From NCBI RefSeq assembly GCF_000758625.1, contig NZ_CP009283.1, positions 3,793,501 through 3,857,500 on the forward strand: a DNA stretch of 64,000 nt, written 5' to 3'. Every line of letters begins with the position of its first letter. The stretch's first letter is position 1. The position numbers were made by a program, and so were the translations under genes. Positions 1 through 8,627 of the stretch are shown piece after piece. The stretch is from Paenibacillus sp. FSL R7-0273 (GTDB lineage: Bacteria; Bacillota; Bacilli; Paenibacillales; Paenibacillaceae). Below the pieces are notes generated by a model. That model was given only the letters and a program-made list of their open reading frames with translations, searched no databases and was not told where the DNA came from.

Positions 1-2
1 TT

Positions 3-419
3 ATCCCCCATCTGCTCGCAGGCGGGGCAGGCGGCAGCTTCTTCGTCTTCCTGCTGATCCAGTTTATACGCGGAGTTCCCAGAGAGCTTGACGAATCTGC
101 CAAAATCGACGGCTGCTCCTGGTTCGGTATCTTCTGGAGAGTGGTAATGCCGCTTGCCTTTCCGGCCATCGTTACAGTGACGATCTTCTGCTTCCTGTGG
201 AACTGGGATGACTTCCTGGGTCATCTCCTGTATATCAACACAGTAGACAAGTACACGGTCGGCCTGGCGCTGCGGATGATTAATGATTCCCAATCCGCCC
301 AGGAATGGGGCCAGCTGCTTGCCATGTCACTTGTATCGATTCTACCGGCAACCATCGTGTTCATGTTCCTCCAGAAGTATTTTGTGGAAGGGATTGCAAC
401 AACGGGAATTAAAGGATAA
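3..419 (+). CDS. Carbohydrate ABC transporter permease, MalG/LplC type (5' end outside window)
   Basis: This is the C-terminal part of an inner-membrane permease of a sugar ABC importer. The reading frame is open from base 3 without a start codon and ends at TAA 417-419, so about 139 residues are visible. The cytoplasmic EAA loop that contacts the ATPase is present (DESAKIDGCSWFGIFWRVV), followed by a hydrophobic membrane segment and the typical short tail ending GIKG. The second permease of the complete transporter further on (13260-14177) has the same loop and ends GGVKG. No ATPase gene is seen in the window; in Bacillota such importers usually borrow a shared MsmX-type ATPase (family knowledge). 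A terminator-like hairpin follows directly, so this is probably the last gene of its operon. The substrate is not visible; the neighbourhood suggests plant-wall oligosaccharides (inference). Confidence 0.9.
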   Translation: MPHLLAGGAGGSFFVFLLIQFIRGVPRELDESAKIDGCSWFGIFWRVVMPLAFPAIVTVTIFCFLWNWDDFLGHLLYINTVDKYTVGLALRMINDSQSAQEWGQLLAMSLVSILPATIVFMFLQKYFVEGIATTGIKG

Positions 420-441
420 GATGTAAAAACATTGGTCCGAT

Positions 442-488
442 AACGGTAAAGCCCCGAATCTCTTTCGCTGCTTTGCCGTTTATTTTGT
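442..488 (+). terminator. Terminator-like hairpin after the ABC permease
   Basis: An 11-bp arm AACGGTAAAGC (442-452) pairs with GCTTTGCCGTT (470-480), with one G-T position and a 17-nt loop, followed by TATTTTG. It separates the transporter operon from the kinase gene starting at 509. Confidence 0.6.
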
Positions 489-508
489 CTAGACAATAGC
501 CGGGGGGA

Positions 509-2254
509 GTGAAGGAACTGACTAATCCTTTTAAAAAATATAGAATTGACCGGCTGTTTTTTCATAGCTTTGCCATTGTGCTGATTGCAGTAATCGGGGT
601 TACCGCATGGACAAGCTACAGCAATTCCTCCAAAGCGCTCGTAAAGACAACCTCCCATTACCAGCAGCAGCTGCTGGATGAGCTTAACAATGAAATTACA
701 ACCAAGCTGGTCATGATTGAGCAGATTTCCTTGTCCAGCACCCGCGACAGTGAATTAACCAACTTCCTGCTGAACAGGCAGGATGAGTTCGAGAGATACC
801 GGAGGCGTGCCGGGGTGGAGAGTGCACTCGCGAATCTGACCTACGCCATTCCCCTGATCCAGGGGATCGATCTTTACATGGATAACCCCATCTTCAGCGA
901 GCGGCAAAGCTATATTCAATTCCGCAGCTTCAAAGATCTGAATAAGCAGGAGGGGATCAAGTGCCTGGAGAAAAGCGACTTCTGCTGGTCCAGGGAATAT
1001 AACTTATCTACTTCACAGGGGGACGTTCCGGTACTAAGCTTTTTCCGGAAAATTGTCTATGAAAATGACTACCTCGGTGTTCTGATGGTACATATCAAAG
1101 CGGGTGAAATAAGGAAGCTGTTAACCGGCAATTCTGACGGATCTAACCGGATCATGGCTGACAGCGAAGGCCGGGAGATTATGAAGATCGGCGATACGCT
1201 GGCCCAGGACGACTGGCCGCGGTGGATTGATCTGAAGAGCAATAACTCAGGTTATGTGCATATACCGGCAAAGGACGGAGCGCGTGATACACTGCTAGTC
1301 TATTCCAGGGTAGATAATTCCATCTGGACGCTCATAGAGTTTACTTCCTGGAAGCAGATCACGGCAAGCAGCCTGAAGCTGGCGGAATGGATTGGTCTAA
1401 TCGGGCTTGGTGCAGTGCTGATGGTCGTGCTGCTGACCCATTTTTTGAGCAGGCAGTTTACGAAGCCGATCAGGAGACTTGTAAATGCGATGCGGGTATA
1501 CTCCGTAGGCGGCGATAATGTGGAGCTCCCCTCGGACTATGAGAATGAGTTCGGGTATTTATTCTCCGGCTACCGTAAGCAGAATGAGCGGATTGAAGAG
1601 CTGTACCTGTCCCTGGAGCGCCGTTATGAGCAGCAGCGCAAAGCTGAAATTGAAGCGCTGCAGGCTAATATTAATCCGCATTTCCTGTACAATATGCTGG
1701 ACCAGCTTAACTGGATGGCGATTGAGGCCGGCCAGGATGAGTTAAGCCGGATTCTGGAGCTCATGGGCCGGATGTTCCGGATCGGATTGTCGAACGGGGA
1801 CAGCCTTATCACCATTGCAGATGAACTTATGCATATTAATTGTTATCTTGAAATCCAGCAGCTGCGCTGGGGTGAGGGTCTGGAATACAGCATCGAGGCA
1901 TCCGCAGACCTTCAGTCTTTATACATTCCCAAGCTTACGCTGCAGCCGTTCGTGGAGAATTCGATCGTCCATGGCTTCAATAAGCAGCGGAGCGGTTTGG
2001 TATCCATCGTGATGGAGAAGAGCGGTGATAAGCTGCAGATTCGAATTGAGGATAACGGGTCTGGACTGAAGCAGCCTGAAGAAAAGCCGCAGAACAGGCA
2101 TACGGGAGGCTATGGCATCCGCAATGTGAGAGAGCGGATCGACGGATATTTTGGAGCAGGCTATGGCATTGTTTTGGAGGAACGTGAAGAAGGCGGAACC
2201 AGAGTGCGGATTACACTGCCGCTGCTGACGGAGCATCCAGCCGGCAATGAATGA
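509..2254 (+). CDS. YesM-type sensor histidine kinase
   Basis: Membrane sensor kinase of the His_kinase (PF06580)/HATPase type that partners with AraC-type response regulators (family knowledge). One membrane helix lies near residues 18-36, then an extracytoplasmic sensor region to about 290, a second helix at about 292-313, a HAMP-like linker, and the phospho-acceptor motif INPHFLYNMLDQLNWM with His391. The ATP-binding region shows the N-box PFVENSIVHG and a glycine-rich G-box near GGYGIRNVRERI. The start is GTG at 509; an in-frame stop at 497 leaves no earlier start. The purine-rich stretch just before it is very close to the start, so initiation may be weak. The response regulator at 2354 follows on the same strand. 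It probably senses a sugar or binding-protein signal for the transporter upstream (inference). Confidence 0.92.
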   Translation: MKELTNPFKKYRIDRLFFHSFAIVLIAVIGVTAWTSYSNSSKALVKTTSHYQQQLLDELNNEITTKLVMIEQISLSSTRDSELTNFLLNRQDEFERYRRRAGVESALANLTYAIPLIQGIDLYMDNPIFSERQSYIQFRSFKDLNKQEGIKCLEKSDFCWSREYNLSTSQGDVPVLSFFRKIVYENDYLGVLMVHIKAGEIRKLLTGNSDGSNRIMADSEGREIMKIGDTLAQDDWPRWIDLKSNNSGYVHIPAKDGARDTLLVYSRVDNSIWTLIEFTSWKQITASSLKLAEWIGLIGLGAVLMVVLLTHFLSRQFTKPIRRLVNAMRVYSVGGDNVELPSDYENEFGYLFSGYRKQNERIEELYLSLERRYEQQRKAEIEALQANINPHFLYNMLDQLNWMAIEAGQDELSRILELMGRMFRIGLSNGDSLITIADELMHINCYLEIQQLRWGEGLEYSIEASADLQSLYIPKLTLQPFVENSIVHGFNKQRSGLVSIVMEKSGDKLQIRIEDNGSGLKQPEEKPQNRHTGGYGIRNVRERIDGYFGAGYGIVLEEREEGGTRVRITLPLLTEHPAGNE

Positions 2255-2353
2255 TCGGAGACCGCGCTGGTGTAGCAAGGGACTGCGCTAATTTTTCGTA
2301 AGCGCTTCCTTCGGGAAGGTGCTTTCGCTGAAGGAGTTAAGGAGGAAAGGGCA

Positions 2354-3973
2354 ATGTGGAAAATTGCAATCATAGATGATGAGCGGCAGGTACTCAAGGG
2401 AATGAAACGCTCAATACCCTGGGATGACCTAGGCGCGGAGTGGGTCGGAGAAGCGATGAACGGAGAGGATGGACTTGAGGTTATACGCCGAACATTGCCG
2501 GATATAGTCATTACTGACTTGTATATGCCTGTCATGAACGGGCTGGATATGATGGAGCAGCTAAGGAATGAGGGCTTCCGCGGCAAAATCATTATCTTGA
2601 GCGGCTATTCAGATTTTGAACACGCCAGACAGGCCTTGCGGTTTCAGGTGACCGATTATGTATCCAAGCCAATCAGCCTGCCAACCTTAAGATCGATTCT
2701 GTCAAATGTCGTACAGGAGCTTGAGGCAGAGGAAGAAAAGCGTATGCGCCAATGGGAGCTCGAATTCAAAATGACGCTGTATGAGCCTTTTGTAGAAAAG
2801 GAGTGGGTCCGCTCGGCTGCTGTCGGCACGCTGGATTCCGCATACAGGGACAGCATGCATCTTCCGCCGTCCTACGAGTATTGGCTGAAACGCAGGCATG
2901 TCACGGTCGGCATCGAGCTGATCCGGGATGAACGGGCCAAATGTCTCTCTGTCTCGGACTGGAACCTGTTCCGCTTTGCAGTCAGCAATATCGCATGTGA
3001 GGTTGCACGCAGGCTGTTCCCGGATCTGGAATATACAGAGCTGCACAGTACAAGGGCCTTATTAATTATTCATCCGGAGGAAGGGCAGCAGGAACAGCTT
3101 GAGCACAGGCTGGATGAGCTGGGAGTCAGGCTGACCGACAGTATCAGCACCTATCTCAAGCTTGTCACCCGCATAGGGATCGGGGGAATCAAGGATTCCT
3201 GGACAAGGCTATCTGACTCGACGGAGGAGGCCTTCCGGGCCATGGACCAGACTGCCTTACGGTGCGCCCCGGCCCATGAGGTATACAGATACAGGGAGAG
3301 CAGCAGCAGCGTGCCGGTAAGGGGCGCCCACTTCCCTGTGAAATTTTCGTATAAGCTGGCAGCAGCAATGAAGGCTTCACAGGAAGCAGAAGCCCATGAC
3401 CTTGTGCTGGCTTTTATAACGGAAATGAAGAAGCAAGAGGGCATTTCGCAGGGGTACGTTCAGATGCTGGGAAGCGAGCTGTGGGGGATCATAGCCTACT
3501 CGCTATATGAATCCGGATTTGTCCTGGATGATCTGTTCACCAATGACCAGATTGCCAAGGAGATCAGCGGCCTTGTTGTACCGGATCAGCTGGCAAGCTG
3601 GCTTATGGACAAAATCAGCAAAATCTGCACCAGCAGACAATGGAAGGGAAGCAGCAAGCACCGCCAGATTGTGGATTTTATGACCAGCTATATTCATGAG
3701 CATTATGCGGAGGAGCTGACCCTTGCCGAGCTTTCGGATAAGGTATTCATTTCACGGAATCATCTGTCTATCCTGTTTAAGAATATCACCGGGGAGACGT
3801 TCAACAATTATTTGACCCGGGTACGCATCGAGAAGGCGCGGGAGCTGCTGATGGAGCGGAACATGCTGGTATATGAAGTGGCGGAGCGGGTCGGCTACAG
3901 GAACATCCCCTACTTCAGCACGCTGTTCAAAAAGATTACCGGCATGAATCCGACAGAACTGATAAAAAACTGA
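2354..3973 (+). CDS. YesN-type response regulator with AraC DNA-binding domain
   Basis: Cytoplasmic transcription factor of 539 residues. The N-terminal receiver domain (about 1-120) has the acidic pair Asp8-Asp9, the phospho-acceptor Asp55 in VITDLYMP and a lysine in the VSKP segment. A long middle region of unknown fold follows. The C-terminal AraC double helix-turn-helix (about 435-539) contains ISRNHLSILFKNITG and VGYRNIPYFSTLFKKITG. A strong GGAGG precedes ATG 2354. Partner of the kinase ending 99 bp upstream. It probably activates a transporter or glycanase operon; the target cannot be read from the sequence. Confidence 0.93.
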   Translation: MWKIAIIDDERQVLKGMKRSIPWDDLGAEWVGEAMNGEDGLEVIRRTLPDIVITDLYMPVMNGLDMMEQLRNEGFRGKIIILSGYSDFEHARQALRFQVTDYVSKPISLPTLRSILSNVVQELEAEEEKRMRQWELEFKMTLYEPFVEKEWVRSAAVGTLDSAYRDSMHLPPSYEYWLKRRHVTVGIELIRDERAKCLSVSDWNLFRFAVSNIACEVARRLFPDLEYTELHSTRALLIIHPEEGQQEQLEHRLDELGVRLTDSISTYLKLVTRIGIGGIKDSWTRLSDSTEEAFRAMDQTALRCAPAHEVYRYRESSSSVPVRGAHFPVKFSYKLAAAMKASQEAEAHDLVLAFITEMKKQEGISQGYVQMLGSELWGIIAYSLYESGFVLDDLFTNDQIAKEISGLVVPDQLASWLMDKISKICTSRQWKGSSKHRQIVDFMTSYIHEHYAEELTLAELSDKVFISRNHLSILFKNITGETFNNYLTRVRIEKARELLMERNMLVYEVAERVGYRNIPYFSTLFKKITGMNPTELIKN

Positions 3974-4018
3974 CTTTATGCTGACAAAGGAAGGATAATT
4001 TTTTAGTAATTTAAGAAA

Positions 4019-4055
4019 GGAGCTAACCCGGCAGGGTCAGCTCCATTTTGTTTTT
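4019..4055 (+). terminator. Terminator between convergent regulator genes
   Basis: GGAGCTAACCC and GGGTCAGCTCC form a near-perfect stem with a short loop, followed by ATTTTGTTTTT. The hairpin overlaps the stop codon of the minus-strand AraC gene, and its reverse side is also followed by pyrimidines, so it may serve both genes. Confidence 0.75.
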
Positions 4056-4948
4056 CTGCCGGCATTTGCAGCTCTTTCGCTCCGGTACCGCTCCGAATGC
4101 TTATTGGCCTTGTATTTACCGGGGGAGATGCCTGCTGTCTTCTTGAAGCTGCGGATAAAATTCGCATAATCGCTGAACCCGGATAGCTCACAGGCTTCCG
4201 CAACGGATTTACCGGCGGCGAGATGGCTTTTGGCGAGCGATACGCGCTGGTCAATGATATAGGAACGGATCGTAAGTCCGGTATGCTCCCGGAACAGCCG
4301 GCTGATATATTTGCTGCTGTAATGAAACTCCTGCTCCAAATGTCCGGATGTAATGTCTTCCGCCAGATGGCTTTTGATATAGGACATCGTATTGCTGACC
4401 AGCTCAGGCATGATATCGTCCGGACTATGCGTCGAGGAGCGGTAAAGGGTGTTGATGAATACAAGCAGCTGGGTTGCGTAAGCCTCCGCCAGAACATCCT
4501 GTCCATATTCCTCTGAGCTCAGGCAGGAGATCAGCTGTTCAGCTAATCCGGTGTAAAATATCATTTGCTCGTGCGTGAGCCGGGTCAGATTGTTCTGTCC
4601 AAAAGTGTGAGTCTCAAAGCAGGAGGCCAGGCTGGTGCGGCGGCTTGATAGCTTTTCCAGTGCTGTTCGTTTGATATTCAATCCGATCCGTTCATACGTT
4701 TGGGTATCGAGACAGATACACCGGTGCAGCTCACCCGGGCTGATAATGATTAAATCCCCGGGTACCAGCTTGTAGCAGGATTGTTCAAGATACATCAGGG
4801 AATTGCCCCTCAGGAACAGATAAACTTCATAGGCATCATGACGGTGATAAGGCAGCGTTGGATCGATCAGCTCTGTCGTTGACGTATTGTGAAAGCAGAG
4901 GAGCTCTTCCTTAATCGGTGAAAATATATGGCCGGTAGCCTGCAGCAT
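4037..4948 (-). CDS. AraC-family transcriptional regulator
   Basis: One-component regulator of 303 residues: an N-terminal cupin-type sugar-sensing half (about 10-150, with HRHDAYEVYLFLRG and a histidine-rich strand) and a C-terminal AraC DNA-binding domain (about 200-295, with YSSKYISRLFREHTG and SGFSDYANFIRSFKKTAG). The frame stays open upstream to 5092, but the first 48 codons of that longer version cover promoter elements. The ATG at 4948 has AAAGGA 9 nt upstream, so I chose it. It is divergent from the GH30 xylanase gene at 5182, sharing a 233-bp control region with a cre-like site and an inverted repeat. It is therefore a good candidate regulator of that xylanase (inference). Confidence 0.88.
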   Translation of the reverse strand: MLQATGHIFSPIKEELLCFHNTSTTELIDPTLPYHRHDAYEVYLFLRGNSLMYLEQSCYKLVPGDLIIISPGELHRCICLDTQTYERIGLNIKRTALEKLSSRRTSLASCFETHTFGQNNLTRLTHEQMIFYTGLAEQLISCLSSEEYGQDVLAEAYATQLLVFINTLYRSSTHSPDDIMPELVSNTMSYIKSHLAEDITSGHLEQEFHYSSKYISRLFREHTGLTIRSYIIDQRVSLAKSHLAAGKSVAEACELSGFSDYANFIRSFKKTAGISPGKYKANKHSERYRSERAANAGRKTKWS

Positions 4949-5016
4949 CGCATTCAATCCTTTTCTGTAGATCTTTGGGATAAGTGGCATTCGCGCAATA
5001 ACAAATCGTTTTACTG

Positions 5017-5050
5017 CAAGGATTATAACTTCAATACCTATTATAATACA
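5017..5050 (+). promoter_or_regulatory. Conserved promoter box upstream of the GH30 xylanase
   Basis: CAAGGATTAT, 8 nt, then TACCTATTATAATACA. It contains a perfect -10 TATAAT (5042-5047) but no good -35, which suggests an activator-dependent promoter. The same box with identical spacing occurs at 6991-7024. The TATTATAATA core is nearly palindromic and can also serve the minus strand: TTGCAA (5065-5070 on the reverse strand) lies 16 nt from TATTAT, a plausible promoter for the AraC gene. Confidence 0.6.
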
Positions 5051-5055
5051 GTAAA

Positions 5056-5080
5056 AGGAAGCGCTTGCAAGTACTGCAAG
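5056..5080. promoter_or_regulatory. cre-like site and overlapping inverted repeat
   Basis: Read on the minus strand, 5069-5056 is TGCAAGCGCTTCCT, matching the core TGNAARCGNWWWCA at 12 of 14 positions, so it is a candidate CcpA site. Overlapping it is a perfect inverted repeat CTTGCA-AGTAC-TGCAAG (5064-5080), a possible operator for the divergent AraC protein. Both lie just downstream of the -10 of the xylanase promoter, where a bound protein would block transcription. Confidence 0.5.
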
Positions 5081-5181
5081 CAGGTAAGGCAAGCCGGGTG
5101 CCTAATGCAGCTGCTTCGACCAGACGGGAGGTGGTCCAGGTTTCATTGATGCAGTGACAAATTCAGTGAGGAGATGGATAA

Positions 5182-6852
5182 ATGATAACCGGTGTAAAAA
5201 AATCAATGTGTACCCTCCTGGCAGCTGTAACGGTACTGACGGCAGTACTGGTTCCTGCACCTCCCAAAGCTTCGGCAGCAAGTGATGTCACAGTTAACCT
5301 GTCGGCAGAGAAGCAGGTCATCCGCGGTTTTGGGGGAATCAATCTCCCCGCCTGGATTGGAGACCTGACCCCTGCACAAAGAGACACGGCATTCGGCAAT
5401 GGTGCCAACCAGCTGGGCTTCTCTGTTCTGCGAATTTATGTAGACGAGAACAAAAATAACTGGTACAGGGAAGTAGATACCGCAAAGGCTGCTATTGCCA
5501 AAGGAGCGACAGTCTTCGCTTCGCCCTGGAATCCTCCAAGTGACATGACGGAAACCTTTACCCGTAGCGGCGAGTCAGCCAAGCGGCTCAGATATGACAA
5601 GTATGCTGCCTATGCGCAGCATCTCAATGATTTTGTTACGTACATGAAGAATAACGGAGTAGACCTCTACGCGATATCTGTGCAGAATGAACCGGATTAT
5701 GCCCATACCTGGACCTGGTGGACACCTGAAGAAATGCTTAAGTTCATGAAAGAAAATGCCGGGTCCATCAATTGCCGGGTGATCGCTCCCGAATCCTTCT
5801 CCTATCTCAAAAATATGTCGGACCCGATTCTGAACGACCCGCAGGCCCTTGCGAATATGGATATTTTGGGTGCTCATACTTATGGCACCTCGTTCAGTAA
5901 TTTCCCGTACCCGCTGTTTAAGCAAAAAGGGGCAGGGAAGGAGCTATGGATGACGGAAGTGTATTATCCCAACAGTAATAACAGCTCAGCCAACCTTTGG
6001 CCTGAGGCACTGGAAGTCGCTTACCATATGCATAATGCAATGGCCGAGGCGGATTTCCAGGCCTATGTGTGGTGGTACATCCGCCGCCAATACGGCCCGA
6101 TGAATGAGGACGGTACGATCAGCAAGCGCGGGGACAGCATGGCCCAGTTCTCCAAATTCATCCGCCCGGGCTATGTCAGAGTGGACGCAACAAAGAATCC
6201 GGATACGAATGTGTACACCTCGGCTTACAAGGGAGACAACAAGGTTGTCATTGTAGCCATTAACAAGGGCACCTCAGCGGTCAATCAAAAATTTGTTCTG
6301 CAGAACGGAACAGCTTCAAGCGTATCCCCGTGGGTAACCGATGCGTCCAGAAAGGTTGCTGCAGGAGCTGCAATCAATGTGACCAACAATGCGTTTACAG
6401 CCCAGCTTCCTGCCCAGAGTGTAACAACCTTTGTAGCTGCACTGGGAAGCGGCAGCGGCAGCACCGGAACCACATACGAAGCCGAAACAGGCACAACCTT
6501 GACTGCTGCAGTAACAGAAACAACCAATTCCGGCTATAACGGCAGCGGATACGTCAATTTTAATGCAGCAGCGGATGCGGCCATCCAGTGGAACAGTATC
6601 TACTGCGCTACTGCCAGCAGCAAAAATGTGAAATTCCGTTATGCATTGGAGTCCGGCACGAGAAACCTGGATGTCTATGTAAATGGAACCAAGGTTATCA
6701 GCAATCTCGCCTTTACAGCAACCGGAAGCTGGACAACCTGGGGCGAGAAGACAATTCAGGTTGCGATGAATGTTGGAATCAACACCCTCAAGGTGGTCAC
6801 TACCGGTACTGAAGGACCTAATATAGACAGCATTACCCTCACGCTTAATTAA
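5182..6852 (+). CDS. xynC: Secreted GH30 glucuronoxylanase with CBM6
   Basis: Endo-xylanase of the GH30 family, subfamily 8 type, which cuts beta-1,4-xylan guided by glucuronic acid side chains (family knowledge). The 556 residues hold a signal peptide (about 1-32, cleavage near KASA), a GH30 barrel plus side beta-domain (about 35-420), a Gly/Ser linker (about 421-432) and a C-terminal CBM6-like jelly roll (about 433-556). The likely acid/base is Glu170 in SVQNEPDYAHTW and the nucleophile Glu259 in ELWMTEVYYP. The segment WWYIRRQYGP (about 297-306) corresponds to the part of the barrel that binds glucuronate in characterised relatives. AGGAG precedes ATG 5182 and a strong terminator follows the stop, so it is probably monocistronic. 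It would supply aldouronates and xylo-oligosaccharides to the importers nearby. Confidence 0.92.
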   Translation: MITGVKKSMCTLLAAVTVLTAVLVPAPPKASAASDVTVNLSAEKQVIRGFGGINLPAWIGDLTPAQRDTAFGNGANQLGFSVLRIYVDENKNNWYREVDTAKAAIAKGATVFASPWNPPSDMTETFTRSGESAKRLRYDKYAAYAQHLNDFVTYMKNNGVDLYAISVQNEPDYAHTWTWWTPEEMLKFMKENAGSINCRVIAPESFSYLKNMSDPILNDPQALANMDILGAHTYGTSFSNFPYPLFKQKGAGKELWMTEVYYPNSNNSSANLWPEALEVAYHMHNAMAEADFQAYVWWYIRRQYGPMNEDGTISKRGDSMAQFSKFIRPGYVRVDATKNPDTNVYTSAYKGDNKVVIVAINKGTSAVNQKFVLQNGTASSVSPWVTDASRKVAAGAAINVTNNAFTAQLPAQSVTTFVAALGSGSGSTGTTYEAETGTTLTAAVTETTNSGYNGSGYVNFNAAADAAIQWNSIYCATASSKNVKFRYALESGTRNLDVYVNGTKVISNLAFTATGSWTTWGEKTIQVAMNVGINTLKVVTTGTEGPNIDSITLTLN

Positions 6853-6891
6853 ATGAAATAGCCTCTTCATTGCCTATTTCTGATTGCTGAC

Positions 6892-6950
6892 GATTCCGGC
6901 TTGCAGACCCCGCATATATAAGTGCGGCCTGCAAACCGGGATTCTTTTTG
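6892..6950 (+). terminator. Strong terminator after the GH30 xylanase
   Basis: GATTCCGG..TTGCAG..CCGCAT pairs with ATGCGG-like GTGCGG..CTGCAA..CCGGGATTC, a stem of about 20 bp with small bulges, followed by CTTTTTG. Confidence 0.85.
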
Positions 6951-6990
6951 CGTAAAAAAAGAAAATACGCAATATTTAGAGGAAAATTTA

Positions 6991-7024
6991 CAAGGATTAT
7001 CGCGCGGATACTTATTATAATACA
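6991..7024 (+). promoter_or_regulatory. Second copy of the conserved promoter box
   Basis: CAAGGATTAT, 8 nt, TACTTATTATAATACA, with -10 TATAAT at 7016-7021 and no recognisable -35. It differs from the box at 5017-5050 at only one position outside the 8-nt spacer. It lies 35 bp before the start of the regulator at 7059, so xylanase and regulator/kinase operon probably answer to the same activator. Confidence 0.6.
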
Positions 7025-7058
7025 TTGCATACCTGTTTTTTTCTGAAGGAGGCTAATC

Positions 7059-8615
7059 ATGTTCAAAGTGTTACTGGTAGACGATGAGGTGTTTGTCCGC
7101 AAGGGGCTGCTTGCGCTGATCCCATGGGAATCCCTTAAATTCAGCATAGTAGGTGAGGCGGATAATGGAGCGGAAGCAATGGAGCTGATCCAACAGCTTG
7201 AGCCTGATCTGGTGATTACAGACATCCGGATGCCCATTCTGGACGGGCTGGAGCTGGTTCGCAGTGTGAAGGAAGCTTTCTTCCCGGATCCGATGTTCAT
7301 CATCATCAGCGGCTATCACGATTTCAAGTATGCCCAGCAGGCCCTGCGCTATGGTGTGCATGACTACATTCTGAAGCCCATAGACGAAGAGGAGATGAGT
7401 GCAACCCTGCGGAAGCTTTCCTATTCGCTCGGAAGGAAGAAGTTCCCTGCACTGACTAACGATGATCTCACAAGCAGTGCAATCCTGGAAGCGCTTGTAC
7501 AGGGTGATTTCCATGAAGAGGATGCGGACCCTTTTGCTGCTGCACTGGGACTGGAAGGCGAAAGCGGCTTCTTGTATGCGGTTACCGAAATTCATGGTCA
7601 TTTACAGGACAAGCAGCCTACCCTGAAGCAGCTTCAGAGCGTGATTCAATCCCTTGAACGTATAGACACCCGTGTCCCTGTACATGAGCAGCAGCCGGGA
7701 AGATTTGGAATGCTGCTGTGTACAAGCCGTATTCAAGGCGGCGAGACCGGTCTTATGCTGCATTTGGAGCAGCTTCGGGCAGGGCTGGCGGAGCAGCTGA
7801 ATATTAGCCTCAGCCTCTATGCCGGTAATCCTGTGGATACCCTGACTGCTGTGAATCTTTCTTTTAAGGAGGCGAACGAAGCGGCAAGGCACAAATATGC
7901 CGAGACCTCCGGAGTCATTATGTATTCTGCGGTTAAAGAGAAGTCTTTGTACGTTTTCGATATGAGTCCGGCTTTGACCAACAGGCTTATTACGCAACTG
8001 GAAGAGGGAAGTATGGACGATTATCTGGATACTGTAAACAGTATGTTCCGGCAGTTTCAGGAGCAGCGCTTCACTTCACAGGCCGTTACAGGCTCCCTGT
8101 CCAGGTGTATGACCGGAATCCTTAGTGTTATTAAGGACATGGATGGCAGCGAGGATGAGATTTTACGGCTGAAGGAGCTTGCTGAACGGGACATTGAGCT
8201 CTGGAGCCTGCAGATGCTAAAGGACCATTTTATACTGGCGGTGCAGGAAGCGGCGGATTACATCGGCCGGCTCCGCAAAGCGCATAGCCTGAGCGGTATT
8301 AAACCTATCAAACAGTATATCGATACCCATTACACTGAAAATATCAGTCTCAAGAGTATCGCTGCTGAGTTTTATATGAATGCCGTATATCTGGGGCGGC
8401 TGTTCCGCAAAACCTACGGTGTCTATTTCAACGATTATCTGCTGGAGCTCCGGGTCGGGGAAGCCAAAAAGCTGCTCCGCCAGAGCGATTTGAGAATTTA
8501 TGAAATTGCCGGTAAAGTCGGCTTTCAGAGCTCCGATTATTTCGTAACCCAATTTGAGAAGCTGGAGCATGTCTCGCCGACTGAATACCGGAACATGCTG
8601 ATTGAAAAAGAATAG
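7059..8615 (+). CDS. YesN-type response regulator with AraC DNA-binding domain
   Basis: Response regulator of 518 residues. The receiver domain (about 1-122) carries Asp8-Asp9, phospho-acceptor Asp55 in VITDIRMP and LKP near 105-107. A poorly conserved middle part follows, then an AraC-type DNA-binding domain at about 415-515 (YMNAVYLGRLFRKTYG, VGFQSSDYFVTQFEKLE). GAAGGAGG sits 7 nt before ATG 7059. It is 12 bp ahead of its kinase, and the two genes precede a binding protein and two permeases, the usual order for oligosaccharide uptake loci. The shared promoter box links it to the xylanase gene xynC. Confidence 0.93.
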   Translation: MFKVLLVDDEVFVRKGLLALIPWESLKFSIVGEADNGAEAMELIQQLEPDLVITDIRMPILDGLELVRSVKEAFFPDPMFIIISGYHDFKYAQQALRYGVHDYILKPIDEEEMSATLRKLSYSLGRKKFPALTNDDLTSSAILEALVQGDFHEEDADPFAAALGLEGESGFLYAVTEIHGHLQDKQPTLKQLQSVIQSLERIDTRVPVHEQQPGRFGMLLCTSRIQGGETGLMLHLEQLRAGLAEQLNISLSLYAGNPVDTLTAVNLSFKEANEAARHKYAETSGVIMYSAVKEKSLYVFDMSPALTNRLITQLEEGSMDDYLDTVNSMFRQFQEQRFTSQAVTGSLSRCMTGILSVIKDMDGSEDEILRLKELAERDIELWSLQMLKDHFILAVQEAADYIGRLRKAHSLSGIKPIKQYIDTHYTENISLKSIAAEFYMNAVYLGRLFRKTYGVYFNDYLLELRVGEAKKLLRQSDLRIYEIAGKVGFQSSDYFVTQFEKLEHVSPTEYRNMLIEKE

Positions 8616-8627
8616 CGGGGCGGTCCT

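Noticed and set aside
2297..2310. cre-like CGTAAGCGCTTCCT between kinase and response regulator genes
   Set aside because: Three mismatches at key positions, including both ends of the core, and it lies inside an operon; probably chance.
4949..5092. N-terminal extension of the AraC gene with a hydrophobic segment
   Set aside because: The codons cover the divergent promoter region; ATG 4948 has a good ribosome site and gives the usual AraC length.
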